Positions 1 through 7,957 of a stretch of 64,000 bases of DNA are shown piece after piece. The DNA lies in NCBI GenBank assembly GCA_963676655.2, contig CAXXKX010000003.1:930001-994000 (forward strand). Reading direction: 5' to 3'. The translations under genes were made by a program, and so were the position numbers. Every line of letters begins with the position of its first letter. Positions within the stretch are counted from its first letter, which is position 1. The stretch is from G963676655 sp963676655 (GTDB lineage Bacteria > Verrucomicrobiota > Lentisphaeria > Victivallales > Victivallaceae). The notes below the pieces were generated by a model. The model worked only from the letters and a program-made list of their open reading frames with translations, made no database searches and was not told the origin of the DNA.

Positions 1-1
1 A

Positions 2-748
2 CAAGGCAGAGTCGTCGCCAATAATATCTGCGGAATCAAGGATTCATTTCCCGGTGTGTTGGGATCGACAACCTGTAAGTTCTTCGACTTCAACATCGGC
101 AAAACCGGGCTTAGCGAAAAAGAAGCGAAAGCGGTCGGCTTTGATGCGGTAACCTGTCTTGCCCCTTCTCCTGACCGGGCTCATTTTATGCCGGAGGCGA
201 AATTATTATATTTAAAAATGATCGCTGACAGAAAGACCCGAAAACTACTTGGTCTGCAGGCGGCCGGCCCCGGCTGCGGGGATAAAAGGATAGATACTGC
301 TGCCGCATCGATATCGGCAGGAATGACCGTGGACCAAGTTGCAAATCTCGACCTGTGCTATGCTCCTCCTTACGCTCCGGCGATGGATAACTTCATTGTC
401 GCGGCAAATATCATCAGGAACAAACTTGACGGCCTGATGGAAGGCATAACCCCGACTGAGGTGAAAGCCAAAGTCGACGCAGGAGAAGACTGCCTGCTGC
501 TGGACGTCAGATCGCCCCAGGAAGTCGCGGCAATGAAAATTGAATCAAGTTTAAATATCCCTCTTGGTAAACTGCGCTCCCGGATAAATGAATTGGAAAA
601 TTACAAAACACGGGAAGTAATTGTTTTCTGTAAAATATCATTGCGTGGTTATGAGGCGGCTATAATACTAAAATCCCGGGGTTTCAAAAATGTAAAAGTA
701 ATGGATGGTGGCATCCTGATGTGGCCGTATACGGGAAGACGTCAATAA
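2..748 (+). CDS. FAD-dependent disulfide oxidoreductase with C-terminal rhodanese domain (5' partial)
   Basis: The frame is already open at the window edge, so the true start lies upstream; the internal GTG at 56 is not a credible start. The visible first part matches the dimerisation domain of the pyridine nucleotide-disulfide oxidoreductase family (motifs CKFFDFNIGKTG, LLGLQAAGPG and DLCYAPPYAPAMD), as in CoA-disulfide reductase or NADH-oxidase-like enzymes. The last ~95 residues form a rhodanese domain (LLLDVRSPQE; FCKISLRGYEA, where the Cys takes the position of the persulfide-carrying residue). Such fusions are known to reduce CoA-persulfide or polysulfide with NAD(P)H in the cytoplasm. 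The FAD and NAD binding half is outside the window, so the exact substrate cannot be judged. An RND adaptor gene follows after a gap of about 50 bases. Confidence 0.85.
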   Translation, partial: QGRVVANNICGIKDSFPGVLGSTTCKFFDFNIGKTGLSEKEAKAVGFDAVTCLAPSPDRAHFMPEAKLLYLKMIADRKTRKLLGLQAAGPGCGDKRIDTAAASISAGMTVDQVANLDLCYAPPYAPAMDNFIVAANIIRNKLDGLMEGITPTEVKAKVDAGEDCLLLDVRSPQEVAAMKIESSLNIPLGKLRSRINELENYKTREVIVFCKISLRGYEAAIILKSRGFKNVKVMDGGILMWPYTGRRQ

Positions 749-797
749 GAGATGCCGGAACAAAGTAAATGTGAATATTACATTTGAAAGAAATATC

Positions 798-2168
798 ATG
801 AATATTCCTGCAAAAAAAAGCATAAAAACTAGCGTGAAATCCGTCTCGACTAATAAATTGGCACAGACAAATTCATCGTCGGCAAAAAACTCTGGTCAGA
901 AGTTTTCGCGGCCGGCTTTGGTAATCGCTTTGCTTATGATTGGAGCCTTCCTTGCCGGATGCGGTCCTGAAGAAAAAAAAGGAAAGAAGGTAAAGCAGAA
1001 AAGCGTTAAAGCAGCCAAAGTAATAAAAGGCTTTATCGATGAATCAATTAAAACCACCGGAGATGTGGTTGCGGTCAATACCGTTACTTTACGAGCTGCG
1101 GTTGAAGGCCCGATCAAGTATTGTCCGTGGCGCGAAGGCGACAAGGTAAAGAAAGATCAGAAGGTCATAGAAATACACCGTCCGTTGTACCAGAAGGAAC
1201 TGGCGGTGGCCAGGGCTGAGCTGGAAGTCAAGAAGGCGATCCTCAATGATCTTGTTGTTGGCCCGCGTCCTGAAGAGATTGCTATGGCCAGAGAACAACT
1301 CACCCATTGGGAGAACAGCGCCAAGTTCGCAAAAGTGGATTGGGACCGGTTGAGCAAGCTGGCCACGAAAAAGGTTGTTTCCGCACAGGAAAAAGAAAAA
1401 GCCTATGTCAATTATACAAAGAGCAAAAGCGAGTATGAAAGTGCGAAAGAAAAGTTGAAAATGCTTGAAGAGGGAACGAAAGAAACGGAACTCATTATCG
1501 CTCGCACCGCAGTCAAAAAAGCCGCGGCGAATGTTGAACTGGCTCAAGCTAAAGTTGACGAATGTATTATAAAAGCTCCGTTTTCCGGAATTATTACCAG
1601 TGTTTATGTGCGCCCCGGAGACCTGACACATTTGAGTTCTCCCCGGATGCCGTTGCTGAAAATAATAGATCCGACTTCTCTGGTCGTACGTGCCGGGTTG
1701 CCGGAAAGCCGGGCCGCATTCATGACCAAAGGGACAAAGGTCACAGTAGAACTTGATGCGTATCCCGGAAGAAAACTCAATGCGGTTCTCGAACGGATAC
1801 ATCCCAGAATTGAATGGAATTCACGGACCCGGATTATCGAAGCCAGAATCGTTGATCAAATAGAATTACTTCCGCGTATGTTTGCCAGAATTTCCGTTCA
1901 GGGGAAAAAATTCGACGATGCGGTACTTGTCCCGGACTCCGCAATTATCACTACTCCGCGAGGTTATCACGTAATTTTCATACTGGAAAATGGCCGGGCT
2001 AAAATGAGAAAAGTTAAAATCGGCATTGAAAAAGGAAAACTCGTGCAAATTATTTCCGGACTCAAGGCAGGAGACATGGCCATTACAGCCGGGAACCTGA
2101 ATTTAAAAGACGGCGCTCCCGTCATAGCAATAAATCAAAAGACTAAATCCGACGGAAAGAAAAAATGA
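798..2168 (+). CDS. RND efflux periplasmic adaptor lipoprotein (membrane fusion protein)
   Basis: HlyD/AcrA-type adaptor that would link the inner-membrane RND pump encoded next to an outer-membrane channel. I chose ATG 798 because GAAAG lies a suitable distance upstream; a GTG at 771 is the alternative and adds nine residues. A hydrophobic segment ends in the lipobox LAGC near residue 55, after an unusually long polar N-terminus, so the protein is probably a lipid-anchored periplasmic protein. A long charged helical hairpin (about residues 120-250) follows, then the second half of the lipoyl domain (APFSGIITSVYVRPGD), then beta-barrel and membrane-proximal domains. The stop overlaps the pump start by 4 bases (ATGA), indicating translational coupling. 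No TolC-like gene is visible nearby. Confidence 0.9.
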   Translation: MNIPAKKSIKTSVKSVSTNKLAQTNSSSAKNSGQKFSRPALVIALLMIGAFLAGCGPEEKKGKKVKQKSVKAAKVIKGFIDESIKTTGDVVAVNTVTLRAAVEGPIKYCPWREGDKVKKDQKVIEIHRPLYQKELAVARAELEVKKAILNDLVVGPRPEEIAMAREQLTHWENSAKFAKVDWDRLSKLATKKVVSAQEKEKAYVNYTKSKSEYESAKEKLKMLEEGTKETELIIARTAVKKAAANVELAQAKVDECIIKAPFSGIITSVYVRPGDLTHLSSPRMPLLKIIDPTSLVVRAGLPESRAAFMTKGTKVTVELDAYPGRKLNAVLERIHPRIEWNSRTRIIEARIVDQIELLPRMFARISVQGKKFDDAVLVPDSAIITTPRGYHVIFILENGRAKMRKVKIGIEKGKLVQIISGLKAGDMAITAGNLNLKDGAPVIAINQKTKSDGKKK

Positions 2169-5100
2169 AAATCACGGAACTATCGCTGAAACGTCCGGTT
2201 GCGGTAACCGTACTGGTTGTAGCAACCTTTTTTACCGGCCTTTTCAGTCTAAGCAAGCTCGACGTCAACTATCTGCCGGATATATCTTATCCGATGGTCA
2301 AAATTCATGTCTGGTGGCGCGGGGCAACGGCGGATGACATTGAAACGAATGTAGCGGACCCGCTGGAGGAAATCATTGCCACAGTGGACGGCCTGGATTA
2401 TCTGGAATCTTCCAGTATCGAAGGCATGTATACTTTATTGATTAATTTTTCCTATGACGTGGAAGTGGAAGTAGCATTTCAGGATGTCGTCGCGGCAATG
2501 GGCCGGGTCACAAAGAAGTTGCCGAAAGATATGGAACCACCCGTTGTAATTAAGGCCGATCCTTCGCAACTGCCGGTTATCGAGGTAATGATCACCTCCG
2601 AAAAACACGACTTGGTCTGGCTGCGCGAATGGGCCGAAAACTGGCTGATCGACCGCCTGGCCACCGTTAAAGGAACCGCCGGGGCAGAAATCGTGGGCGG
2701 CATGGAACGTGAAATTCGTATTCACTTGGATACCGAACGGCTCCAGGCGTATAAACTTTCCCCGTCCCAGGTGACAAAGGCGCTTTATGAAGAAAACCGG
2801 GAAATTTTTGCCGGCCGCGTCACGATAGAACCCCGGGAAATCATCGCACGGACCATGGGCGAATTTGAAAATCTTGATGAAATCAAAAACGTCGTGGTTG
2901 CTCTCGGCCCGAACAAAGAAAAAATATACATTAAAGATATCGCCACCGTTGAGGATTCGCATGAAGAAATGCGAGTTCAAACTTATTTTCAGGGCAAGCC
3001 CTGCGTGGAATTCAAAGTTCTCAAGCAATATGCCGCAAACGCCGTCTCCGTTGCCGACGGGATCAAGGAACGCTTGAAAGAACTCAAGAAAGAAGGCGGC
3101 ATCCCGAAAGATATCAATTTTGGTTTTGTCGAGGATGAAAGCATTTACGTTATGGGGGCAATCCACAGCGTTGAAAGCTCCGCGATCATCTCTGCCATTC
3201 TGGTAATCATCGTCATCTATCTTTTCCTGGGAAGGTGGCGGCAGGTTATCGTTATGGTCGTGGCGCTCCCGGTTACTTTACTGGCAAATTTCGCATTGAT
3301 GAAAGCATTCAATTTTTCTATTAACGTCTTTTCACTTGGCGGTCTGGTTGTCGCGCTCGGGGTGATTCTGGATAACTCGATTGTGGTGCTGGAAAACATA
3401 ACCCGGTTGAAAGCGGAAGGCGACAAGGCATATGCCCTGCGTGGAACAAACGAAGTAGGCACTGCGATCATTGCATCGACCCTGGCTTTTCTGGCAATCT
3501 TTTTGCCTTTTGTTTTCGTTCCCGGCATGTCGGCCATACTGTTTAAGGAACTTGTTCTGGTTGTTGCCGGAGTCGTTGTGATTTCGCTGCTGGTGGCAAT
3601 AACCCTGACCCCGCTTTTAACTGACCGTCTGCTGAGAAAAGAAAAAGAAACAAATGTTTCCGGACTGGTCAGAAAATTTGACAACGCAATAAATACCGGC
3701 ATTAAAGGATACAGGAAAGTCCTTGATCTCTGTGTAAAATACCGGATCCTGGTCGTCGCGACAGCGTTCTGTCTGTTAGGCGTTGGAATCGTCATGGCGG
3801 CTATTGCCGGGTCCCAGTTTCTTCCCAAACTTGATGATGGACGCGTCATGGTCAAGCTGAAAATGCCCAGCGGAACCTCCGTCGGCGAAGTGGACCGCAT
3901 TCTCGGTGAAGTCGAAAATGAAATTAAGGATTTCCCGGAAGTGGAAAGCGTCTTCAGACTTTCAGGCGGCCGGGTATTCGGGCTCTACACGCTTGAGGTC
4001 GGCAACGAGGGGAATTTGAATATCCAGCTTGTTCCCCGAAGCAAACGAAAAATATCCACGGGACAATTCATCAAAAAGATCAGACCTCTTGTGACTAAAA
4101 TACAAGCTCGTGAACCCGGCTCCAAGCTGCCGGTGAAAGCAAGACCGATAAAAGGCCTGAGGAAAGTCGGCGAACAAGATATCGAGGTTAACATCAAAGG
4201 CAGTGACGCAGTGTTGCTCTATGAATTCGCGGAACGCCTGGCGGCGAAAATGAGCAAGACCCCCGGTCTTTCCGGCGTCAATATTTCAATGGATATGACG
4301 AAACCGGAATATCGAATCAATATCGACCGGGCCAGGGCTTCCGCCATGGGAATTTCCGTCGATAAAGTAGCCGGAACCATGCGTACCATGGTCCAGGGAA
4401 AAGTCGGGACGCTATTTCGTGAAGGCTCGGAATATTACCCTATTCGGGTGATGGTTCCGGAAGTTAGTATATCCAACAAAACCGATCTGGAAAACCTGAT
4501 TATCGACACCAGGAACGGTGAACCAATATATTTGAAAGACATTGCCGATATTCGCCGTGGAGTGGGTCCGGTGGAAATTTCCCGCGAAGACCAGATCATG
4601 CGCGTGATCGTCCGGGCCGACGCCTCCGGGACCAGCGTCGGAGAAGGAATTGAGCTGGCACATAAAGCCGCAATGGACCTTAAACCGCCTGCCGGAGTCG
4701 AGGTAAGCATGGGTAGCGAAGCGCGTTTTATGGCCGAAAGCAGAAACGTCATGACACTGATTATCGGATTTGCGGCGCTTTTCGCTTATGTAATACTGGC
4801 AATACAGTTTGAATCATTCCTGCTTCCGTTACTGATAATGTTCAATGTGCCTTTGACTCTGACCGGCGTGTTCCTGGCCTTGTTCATAACCGGAAAGCCG
4901 ATAGATGTAACGGTTCAGATCGGGGTGCTGGTTATGATGGGCGGAATAACTTCGCAAGGAGTGGTTTTGTTAAGTTCAGCTGAACAGTACCGCCAGAAAG
5001 GATTAGCAGCCCTGGAAGCGATTAAGCAGGCCGCCCCTCTACGCATCAGGCCGATCCTGATGACCCAATTCACTACGGTACTCGGTCTTTTTCCGCTGGC

Positions 5101-5236
5101 GCTCAACCTGGGCGAAGGCGGCGATATGCTGGTGGCAATGGCCATCGCCGTTATCGGCGGACTAATATATTCGTTAGTCCTGACTTTGCTTTTCCTGCCG
5201 GCGGCCTATACGCTGGTTTACAGAAAAACCAAATAA
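2165..5236 (+). CDS. RND family efflux pump, inner-membrane permease
   Basis: 1023 residues, the usual length for AcrB/HAE-type permeases. TM1 is at the N-terminus (about residues 10-30), followed by a large periplasmic loop, a cluster of membrane helices at about 335-530, a second large loop and a C-terminal helix cluster, giving the standard 12-helix duplicated plan. The TM4 proton-relay motif reads GVILDNSIVVLEN: the first Asp of the AcrB Asp-Asp pair is kept and the second is Asn, a variant common in RND pumps outside Proteobacteria. Substrate is unknown; heavy-metal (CzcA) signatures are not obvious. It is coupled by a 4-base overlap to the adaptor gene. Confidence 0.92.
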   Translation: MKITELSLKRPVAVTVLVVATFFTGLFSLSKLDVNYLPDISYPMVKIHVWWRGATADDIETNVADPLEEIIATVDGLDYLESSSIEGMYTLLINFSYDVEVEVAFQDVVAAMGRVTKKLPKDMEPPVVIKADPSQLPVIEVMITSEKHDLVWLREWAENWLIDRLATVKGTAGAEIVGGMEREIRIHLDTERLQAYKLSPSQVTKALYEENREIFAGRVTIEPREIIARTMGEFENLDEIKNVVVALGPNKEKIYIKDIATVEDSHEEMRVQTYFQGKPCVEFKVLKQYAANAVSVADGIKERLKELKKEGGIPKDINFGFVEDESIYVMGAIHSVESSAIISAILVIIVIYLFLGRWRQVIVMVVALPVTLLANFALMKAFNFSINVFSLGGLVVALGVILDNSIVVLENITRLKAEGDKAYALRGTNEVGTAIIASTLAFLAIFLPFVFVPGMSAILFKELVLVVAGVVVISLLVAITLTPLLTDRLLRKEKETNVSGLVRKFDNAINTGIKGYRKVLDLCVKYRILVVATAFCLLGVGIVMAAIAGSQFLPKLDDGRVMVKLKMPSGTSVGEVDRILGEVENEIKDFPEVESVFRLSGGRVFGLYTLEVGNEGNLNIQLVPRSKRKISTGQFIKKIRPLVTKIQAREPGSKLPVKARPIKGLRKVGEQDIEVNIKGSDAVLLYEFAERLAAKMSKTPGLSGVNISMDMTKPEYRINIDRARASAMGISVDKVAGTMRTMVQGKVGTLFREGSEYYPIRVMVPEVSISNKTDLENLIIDTRNGEPIYLKDIADIRRGVGPVEISREDQIMRVIVRADASGTSVGEGIELAHKAAMDLKPPAGVEVSMGSEARFMAESRNVMTLIIGFAALFAYVILAIQFESFLLPLLIMFNVPLTLTGVFLALFITGKPIDVTVQIGVLVMMGGITSQGVVLLSSAEQYRQKGLAALEAIKQAAPLRIRPILMTQFTTVLGLFPLALNLGEGGDMLVAMAIAVIGGLIYSLVLTLLFLPAAYTLVYRKTK

Positions 5237-5336
5237 TAGCTAAGGGGTGAAAAATGCAACATAAATTTTACGATGTCGGGCAACCATCGCAGATTAAAAA
5301 TACAAGTGCAACACTTTGATTATTTGCTTTTTCTTT

Positions 5337-5352
5337 AGAAGCGTCAGCTTCT
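5337..5352 (+). terminator. possible terminator hairpin after the RND operon
   Basis: AGAAGC (5337-5342) and GCTTCT (5347-5352) form a 6-bp stem with a 4-base loop, flanked by T-rich sequence on both sides. It lies 100 bases after the pump stop. The stem is short, so this is a weak call. Confidence 0.3.
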
Positions 5353-5462
5353 TTCTTAAAAAATGCGCATAAAAACCTCCGTAGGAGATGAAACCGGGCC
5401 GAGGATAAGGAATAGTCAGATTGCTTACCGCAGAGCCGGAACAGCCTTCAGGCTACATGTCC

Positions 5463-5810
5463 TCATAGCGGAAACCTCCCTTCAAAATGGATGGCGAATT
5501 GATTCAAGGCTTCTTTCCAGTTGCGAATCGGCATGGTCCACCATTTTGAGATGTTGCCCAAGGCCAGATAGAGCAGGTTGAATAACGCCTCGTTATTGGG
5601 AAATGCTCCTCAAGTTCTCAGGGCTTTACGCAAAGAACGATTTATTGATTCAATGGCGTTGGTTGTGTCTATTACTTTCCTGATATCTTTGGGAAAGCCA
5701 AAAAACGGAATGACACTTTCCCAATGCATCCGCCACTGCTTGCTGATGATGGGATACTACTGATCCCATTTTTCGGCAAACTCGTCCAATAGTTTTTCGG
5801 GAATGGTCAT
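5463..5810 (-). pseudogene. IS256-family (mutator) transposase, C-terminal remnant
   Basis: Read on the minus strand, one frame gives the typical IS256 transposase C-terminus: FAEKWDQ, then a stop, then the tract with FGFPKDIRKVID, TTNAIES and NRSLRKALRT, a second stop, then NEALFNLLYLALGNISKWW and NWKEALNQFAIHFEGR. Only about 115 of about 400 residues remain. The frame is broken by TAG and TGA codons, so it cannot make transposase. The rest of the element is missing, and no terminal inverted repeats were found. Confidence 0.8.
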
Positions 5811-5971
5811 GATTCTTTTCCTTTTCTGGAATAATATACTTCATCATGACCACTTACATAAAAATTTTATATACTTATCACGCATAAACTGTATTCTCCG
5901 ATCTTTTTGTGTTATTTTTTATCAAAAATATATTATGGGAGCCTCTATAATGACTTTTTAATCTAGAATGA

Positions 5972-6505
5972 TCACATCTCAAGGATAGCTTTGGTCTTCT
6001 GGGCAATATCAGCCAAATCCGCTTCATTCGGGCGATTGCGGATATCTCCCATTCGCCCGTTTACGGAAAGATTCTCCCATTTCCCGTGAAACTCTCCGAC
6101 AACATACCAGGAACCCAGAACCTCAATTCCAAGATGATCAAAAAACTGCCCCATCCAGAGCGTTGTCGGATAAGCCTCATTGGCTCCGGTATGGGTTCCT
6201 CCGTAAGTGCAATAGGTTATGGCTTTGATGTGTTCCCGCCGTTTCGCGTTCCGCGGCATATCGCCGGATTCCCGGTAGCGGGTACAGGTTTTGTCAATCA
6301 TATTCATAAGCGGTTTGCCGGGCAGCCAATGATACACTCCCGATCCCATGAAAATGAAATCATAATCAAGAAATTCGATTTGCAGATTTCCCTTAGCTTG
6401 AACGCTTGTGACTTCGTGACCGTTTTCTATGGCCGTTTTTTCGATTTGTTCCGCTATTCGAGCAGTATTCCCTGTGCCGGAGTAATATAAATTCAATACT
6501 TTCAT
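5972..6505 (-). CDS. flavodoxin family protein
   Basis: 177 residues, in the normal flavodoxin range. The N-terminus MKVLNLYYSGTGNTARIAEQ carries the FMN phosphate-binding loop (SGTGNTA), and the later FMN loops are plausible (MGSGVYHWLPGKP near 53; TYCTYGGTHTG near 98). It is a cytoplasmic FMN electron carrier or an NAD(P)H-dependent flavin reductase-like protein; partner unknown. A Shine-Dalgarno (AAAGGAC) precedes the ATG. It lies downstream of the MarR gene on the same strand, separated by 138 bases that contain a palindrome matching the marR operator, so it is probably a direct target of that regulator. Confidence 0.85.
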   Translation of the reverse strand: MKVLNLYYSGTGNTARIAEQIEKTAIENGHEVTSVQAKGNLQIEFLDYDFIFMGSGVYHWLPGKPLMNMIDKTCTRYRESGDMPRNAKRREHIKAITYCTYGGTHTGANEAYPTTLWMGQFFDHLGIEVLGSWYVVGEFHGKWENLSVNGRMGDIRNRPNEADLADIAQKTKAILEM

Positions 6506-6610
6506 TTTTGTTTCTTTGTCCTTTTTGTTTAAATTTAACGGTTAATTATCGACAAAATATTGTGCTTCATAGGCAACTCCCTGTTTATTGCTGATTGGCA
6601 ATTCGTTATC

Positions 6611-6629
6611 TAGTTTAGATACTAAACTA
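6611..6629 (-). promoter_or_regulatory. palindromic operator upstream of the flavodoxin gene
   Basis: TAGTTTAG-ATA-CTAAACTA is a perfect inverted repeat with 8-bp arms and a 3-base centre. Its core GTTTAG-N3-... is written here as GTTTAG-ATA-CTAAAC, the same 6-3-6 pattern as the repeat in the marR promoter (7110-7124), so both are probably bound by the adjacent MarR protein. Confidence 0.7.
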
Positions 6630-6643
6630 ACATTAAAAATTTT

Positions 6644-7102
6644 TTACTTCATCTCTTCCACTGTTTTTGTCATTTGCGAAAGCGTTTTTTCAAATTCAAC
6701 AAGCTTTTTTAATGAAACTCCATTATTAGCCTGGGCAAAAACTTGGAAAAAATCATCATGGAAACGCCTATGTCCCTCATAGGCAATTTTACCCTTTTGC
6801 GTCAAAGCCAAAAAAAATGCCCTCTGATCCTGCTGGTCTGGTATTTTAACCAGCATTCCGCAAGCCAGCAATTTGGATATTTTTTGTGAAACCGCTCCCT
6901 TGGTAACACTCAGCCTTTCAGCCAGGGAAGAAACACTTATTTTCCCGGCGTTCCCAATTGCTTCAATAATATGTATTTCAACACAGTGGAGAAGGTCATC
7001 CGTGCCAAAACAACGGGGCTTGGCTTCAAGGTGACTATACGCCTTACTCAAAGTGCTTATGTCTTCGATTATTTTTCTAAAGATGTCTGATTCATTGTTC
7101 AT
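6644..7102 (-). CDS. MarR family transcriptional regulator
   Basis: 152 residues with the MarR winged-helix core: the helix-turn-helix is around SVSSLAERLSVTKGAVSQKISKL (about residues 60-82), followed by a wing region (IPDQQDQRAFFLALTQKG). The helical ends form the dimer interface. Known MarR proteins bind short palindromes as dimers and release DNA on ligand or oxidant binding. Matching palindromes lie inside its own promoter and upstream of the flavodoxin gene. No Shine-Dalgarno is visible before ATG 7102, and the predicted transcription start falls at or next to the start codon. Confidence 0.88.
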   Translation of the reverse strand: MNNESDIFRKIIEDISTLSKAYSHLEAKPRCFGTDDLLHCVEIHIIEAIGNAGKISVSSLAERLSVTKGAVSQKISKLLACGMLVKIPDQQDQRAFFLALTQKGKIAYEGHRRFHDDFFQVFAQANNGVSLKKLVEFEKTLSQMTKTVEEMK

Positions 7103-7108
7103 ATATAT

Positions 7109-7137
7109 AGTTTAGCACCTAAACGATTTTTTGTCAA
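7109..7137 (-). promoter_or_regulatory. marR promoter with operator between -35 and -10
   Basis: On the minus strand, TTGACA (7137-7132) is followed after 17 bases by TAAACT (7114-7109). The inverted repeat GTTTAG-N3-CTAAAC (7110-7124) fills the spacer and overlaps the -10, so bound MarR would block RNA polymerase. The -10 is only 6 bases from the ATG, implying a leaderless or nearly leaderless transcript. Confidence 0.65.
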
Positions 7138-7177
7138 GTTGTTTTTATAAATTTTTATCTAAAAAAATATAACCCGC

Positions 7178-7224
7178 TTGACAAAAAATCAGAATAGCAA
7201 TATATTAATTAGGCAACCCTAATT
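7178..7224 (+). promoter_or_regulatory. tetR promoter and palindromic operator
   Basis: TTGACA (7178-7183), a 17-base spacer and TATATT (7201-7206) form a good sigma-70-like promoter. Directly downstream, AATTAGG-CAAC-CCTAATT (7207-7224) is a perfect 7-4-7 palindrome covering the expected start of transcription. It is the likely autoregulatory site for the TetR protein encoded at 7242. The TTAGG/CCTAA half-sites also resemble those of DtxR-type iron boxes, but the spacing differs. Confidence 0.7.
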
Positions 7225-7241
7225 GACGTGAGTTTTTTAAT

Positions 7242-7889
7242 ATGCAAGTTCAAAAAGATATAATTGAAAAAAATATACTAAAAGAAGCCAAAAATGAATT
7301 TCGCAAGTATGGATTTGCAAAAGCCTCCATGCGCAGAATCGCGGCTGAGGCGAATGTTTCGACCAGTAATATCTATAATTATTTCAAAAACAAAGATGAG
7401 CTTTTTTGCAGGGTGGTCGCTCCGACCGTCAAGGGCATTGACAAATATTTTATTGCCATGGGAAGCGGCTACGAGCATAAAAATCCTCAACGCTGGGGCT
7501 ATCCAGCCCACCTGAAAGCAATTGAAATCCTTGCAGATTTTCTTGATCAGCACCGCGAAAAACTTAAGCTCATAGCTTTTAAATCCGCCGGCTCATCTAT
7601 TGAGGAATACAAGGAAAAGCTCATAGAGAGGCATTCAAAGATCACCAGGGAGGGAATGCAGCTGATCAAGCAAATCCGGCCTGAAATAAAGCTCAGGATG
7701 TCTGAATTTTTTATCCATAATATCAGCTCGTTGTGGTTGAATATGATTACTGAAATCCTGATGCATGATGTCAAACGGGATGAAATGGTCAAGTTCCTGA
7801 AAGAAATGATGTTGTTCATGTTCTACGGCTATGAAGGCTTGGCGGAGTATGACTTTTCCAAACTCAAGCCCAAACCCTTAGGTCAATAA
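7242..7889 (+). CDS. TetR/AcrR family transcriptional regulator
   Basis: 215 residues. The N-terminal TetR DNA-binding domain is clear: ILKEAKNEFRKYGF, then ASMRRIAAEANVSTSNIYNYFKNKDELF (about residues 10-50). The rest is a helical ligand and dimerisation domain that I cannot assign to a subgroup. It lies directly upstream of, and on the same strand as, two ABC exporter half-genes and two methyltransferase genes, and a palindrome sits at its own promoter. It therefore probably represses the whole cassette until a substrate of the exporter is sensed. Confidence 0.88.
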   Translation: MQVQKDIIEKNILKEAKNEFRKYGFAKASMRRIAAEANVSTSNIYNYFKNKDELFCRVVAPTVKGIDKYFIAMGSGYEHKNPQRWGYPAHLKAIEILADFLDQHREKLKLIAFKSAGSSIEEYKEKLIERHSKITREGMQLIKQIRPEIKLRMSEFFIHNISSLWLNMITEILMHDVKRDEMVKFLKEMMLFMFYGYEGLAEYDFSKLKPKPLGQ

Positions 7890-7957
7890 TTTTTTTGAAC
7901 AATCCTGAACAATGTTCGTTAATGAATATTGATAAATAAACAACCCGGAGGTTAAAA

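Noticed and set aside
7207..7224. DtxR/IdeR iron box at the tetR promoter
   Set aside because: The half-sites resemble TTAGG/CCTAA but the 4-base centre does not fit the IdeR spacing, and a TetR gene directly downstream is the simpler binder.
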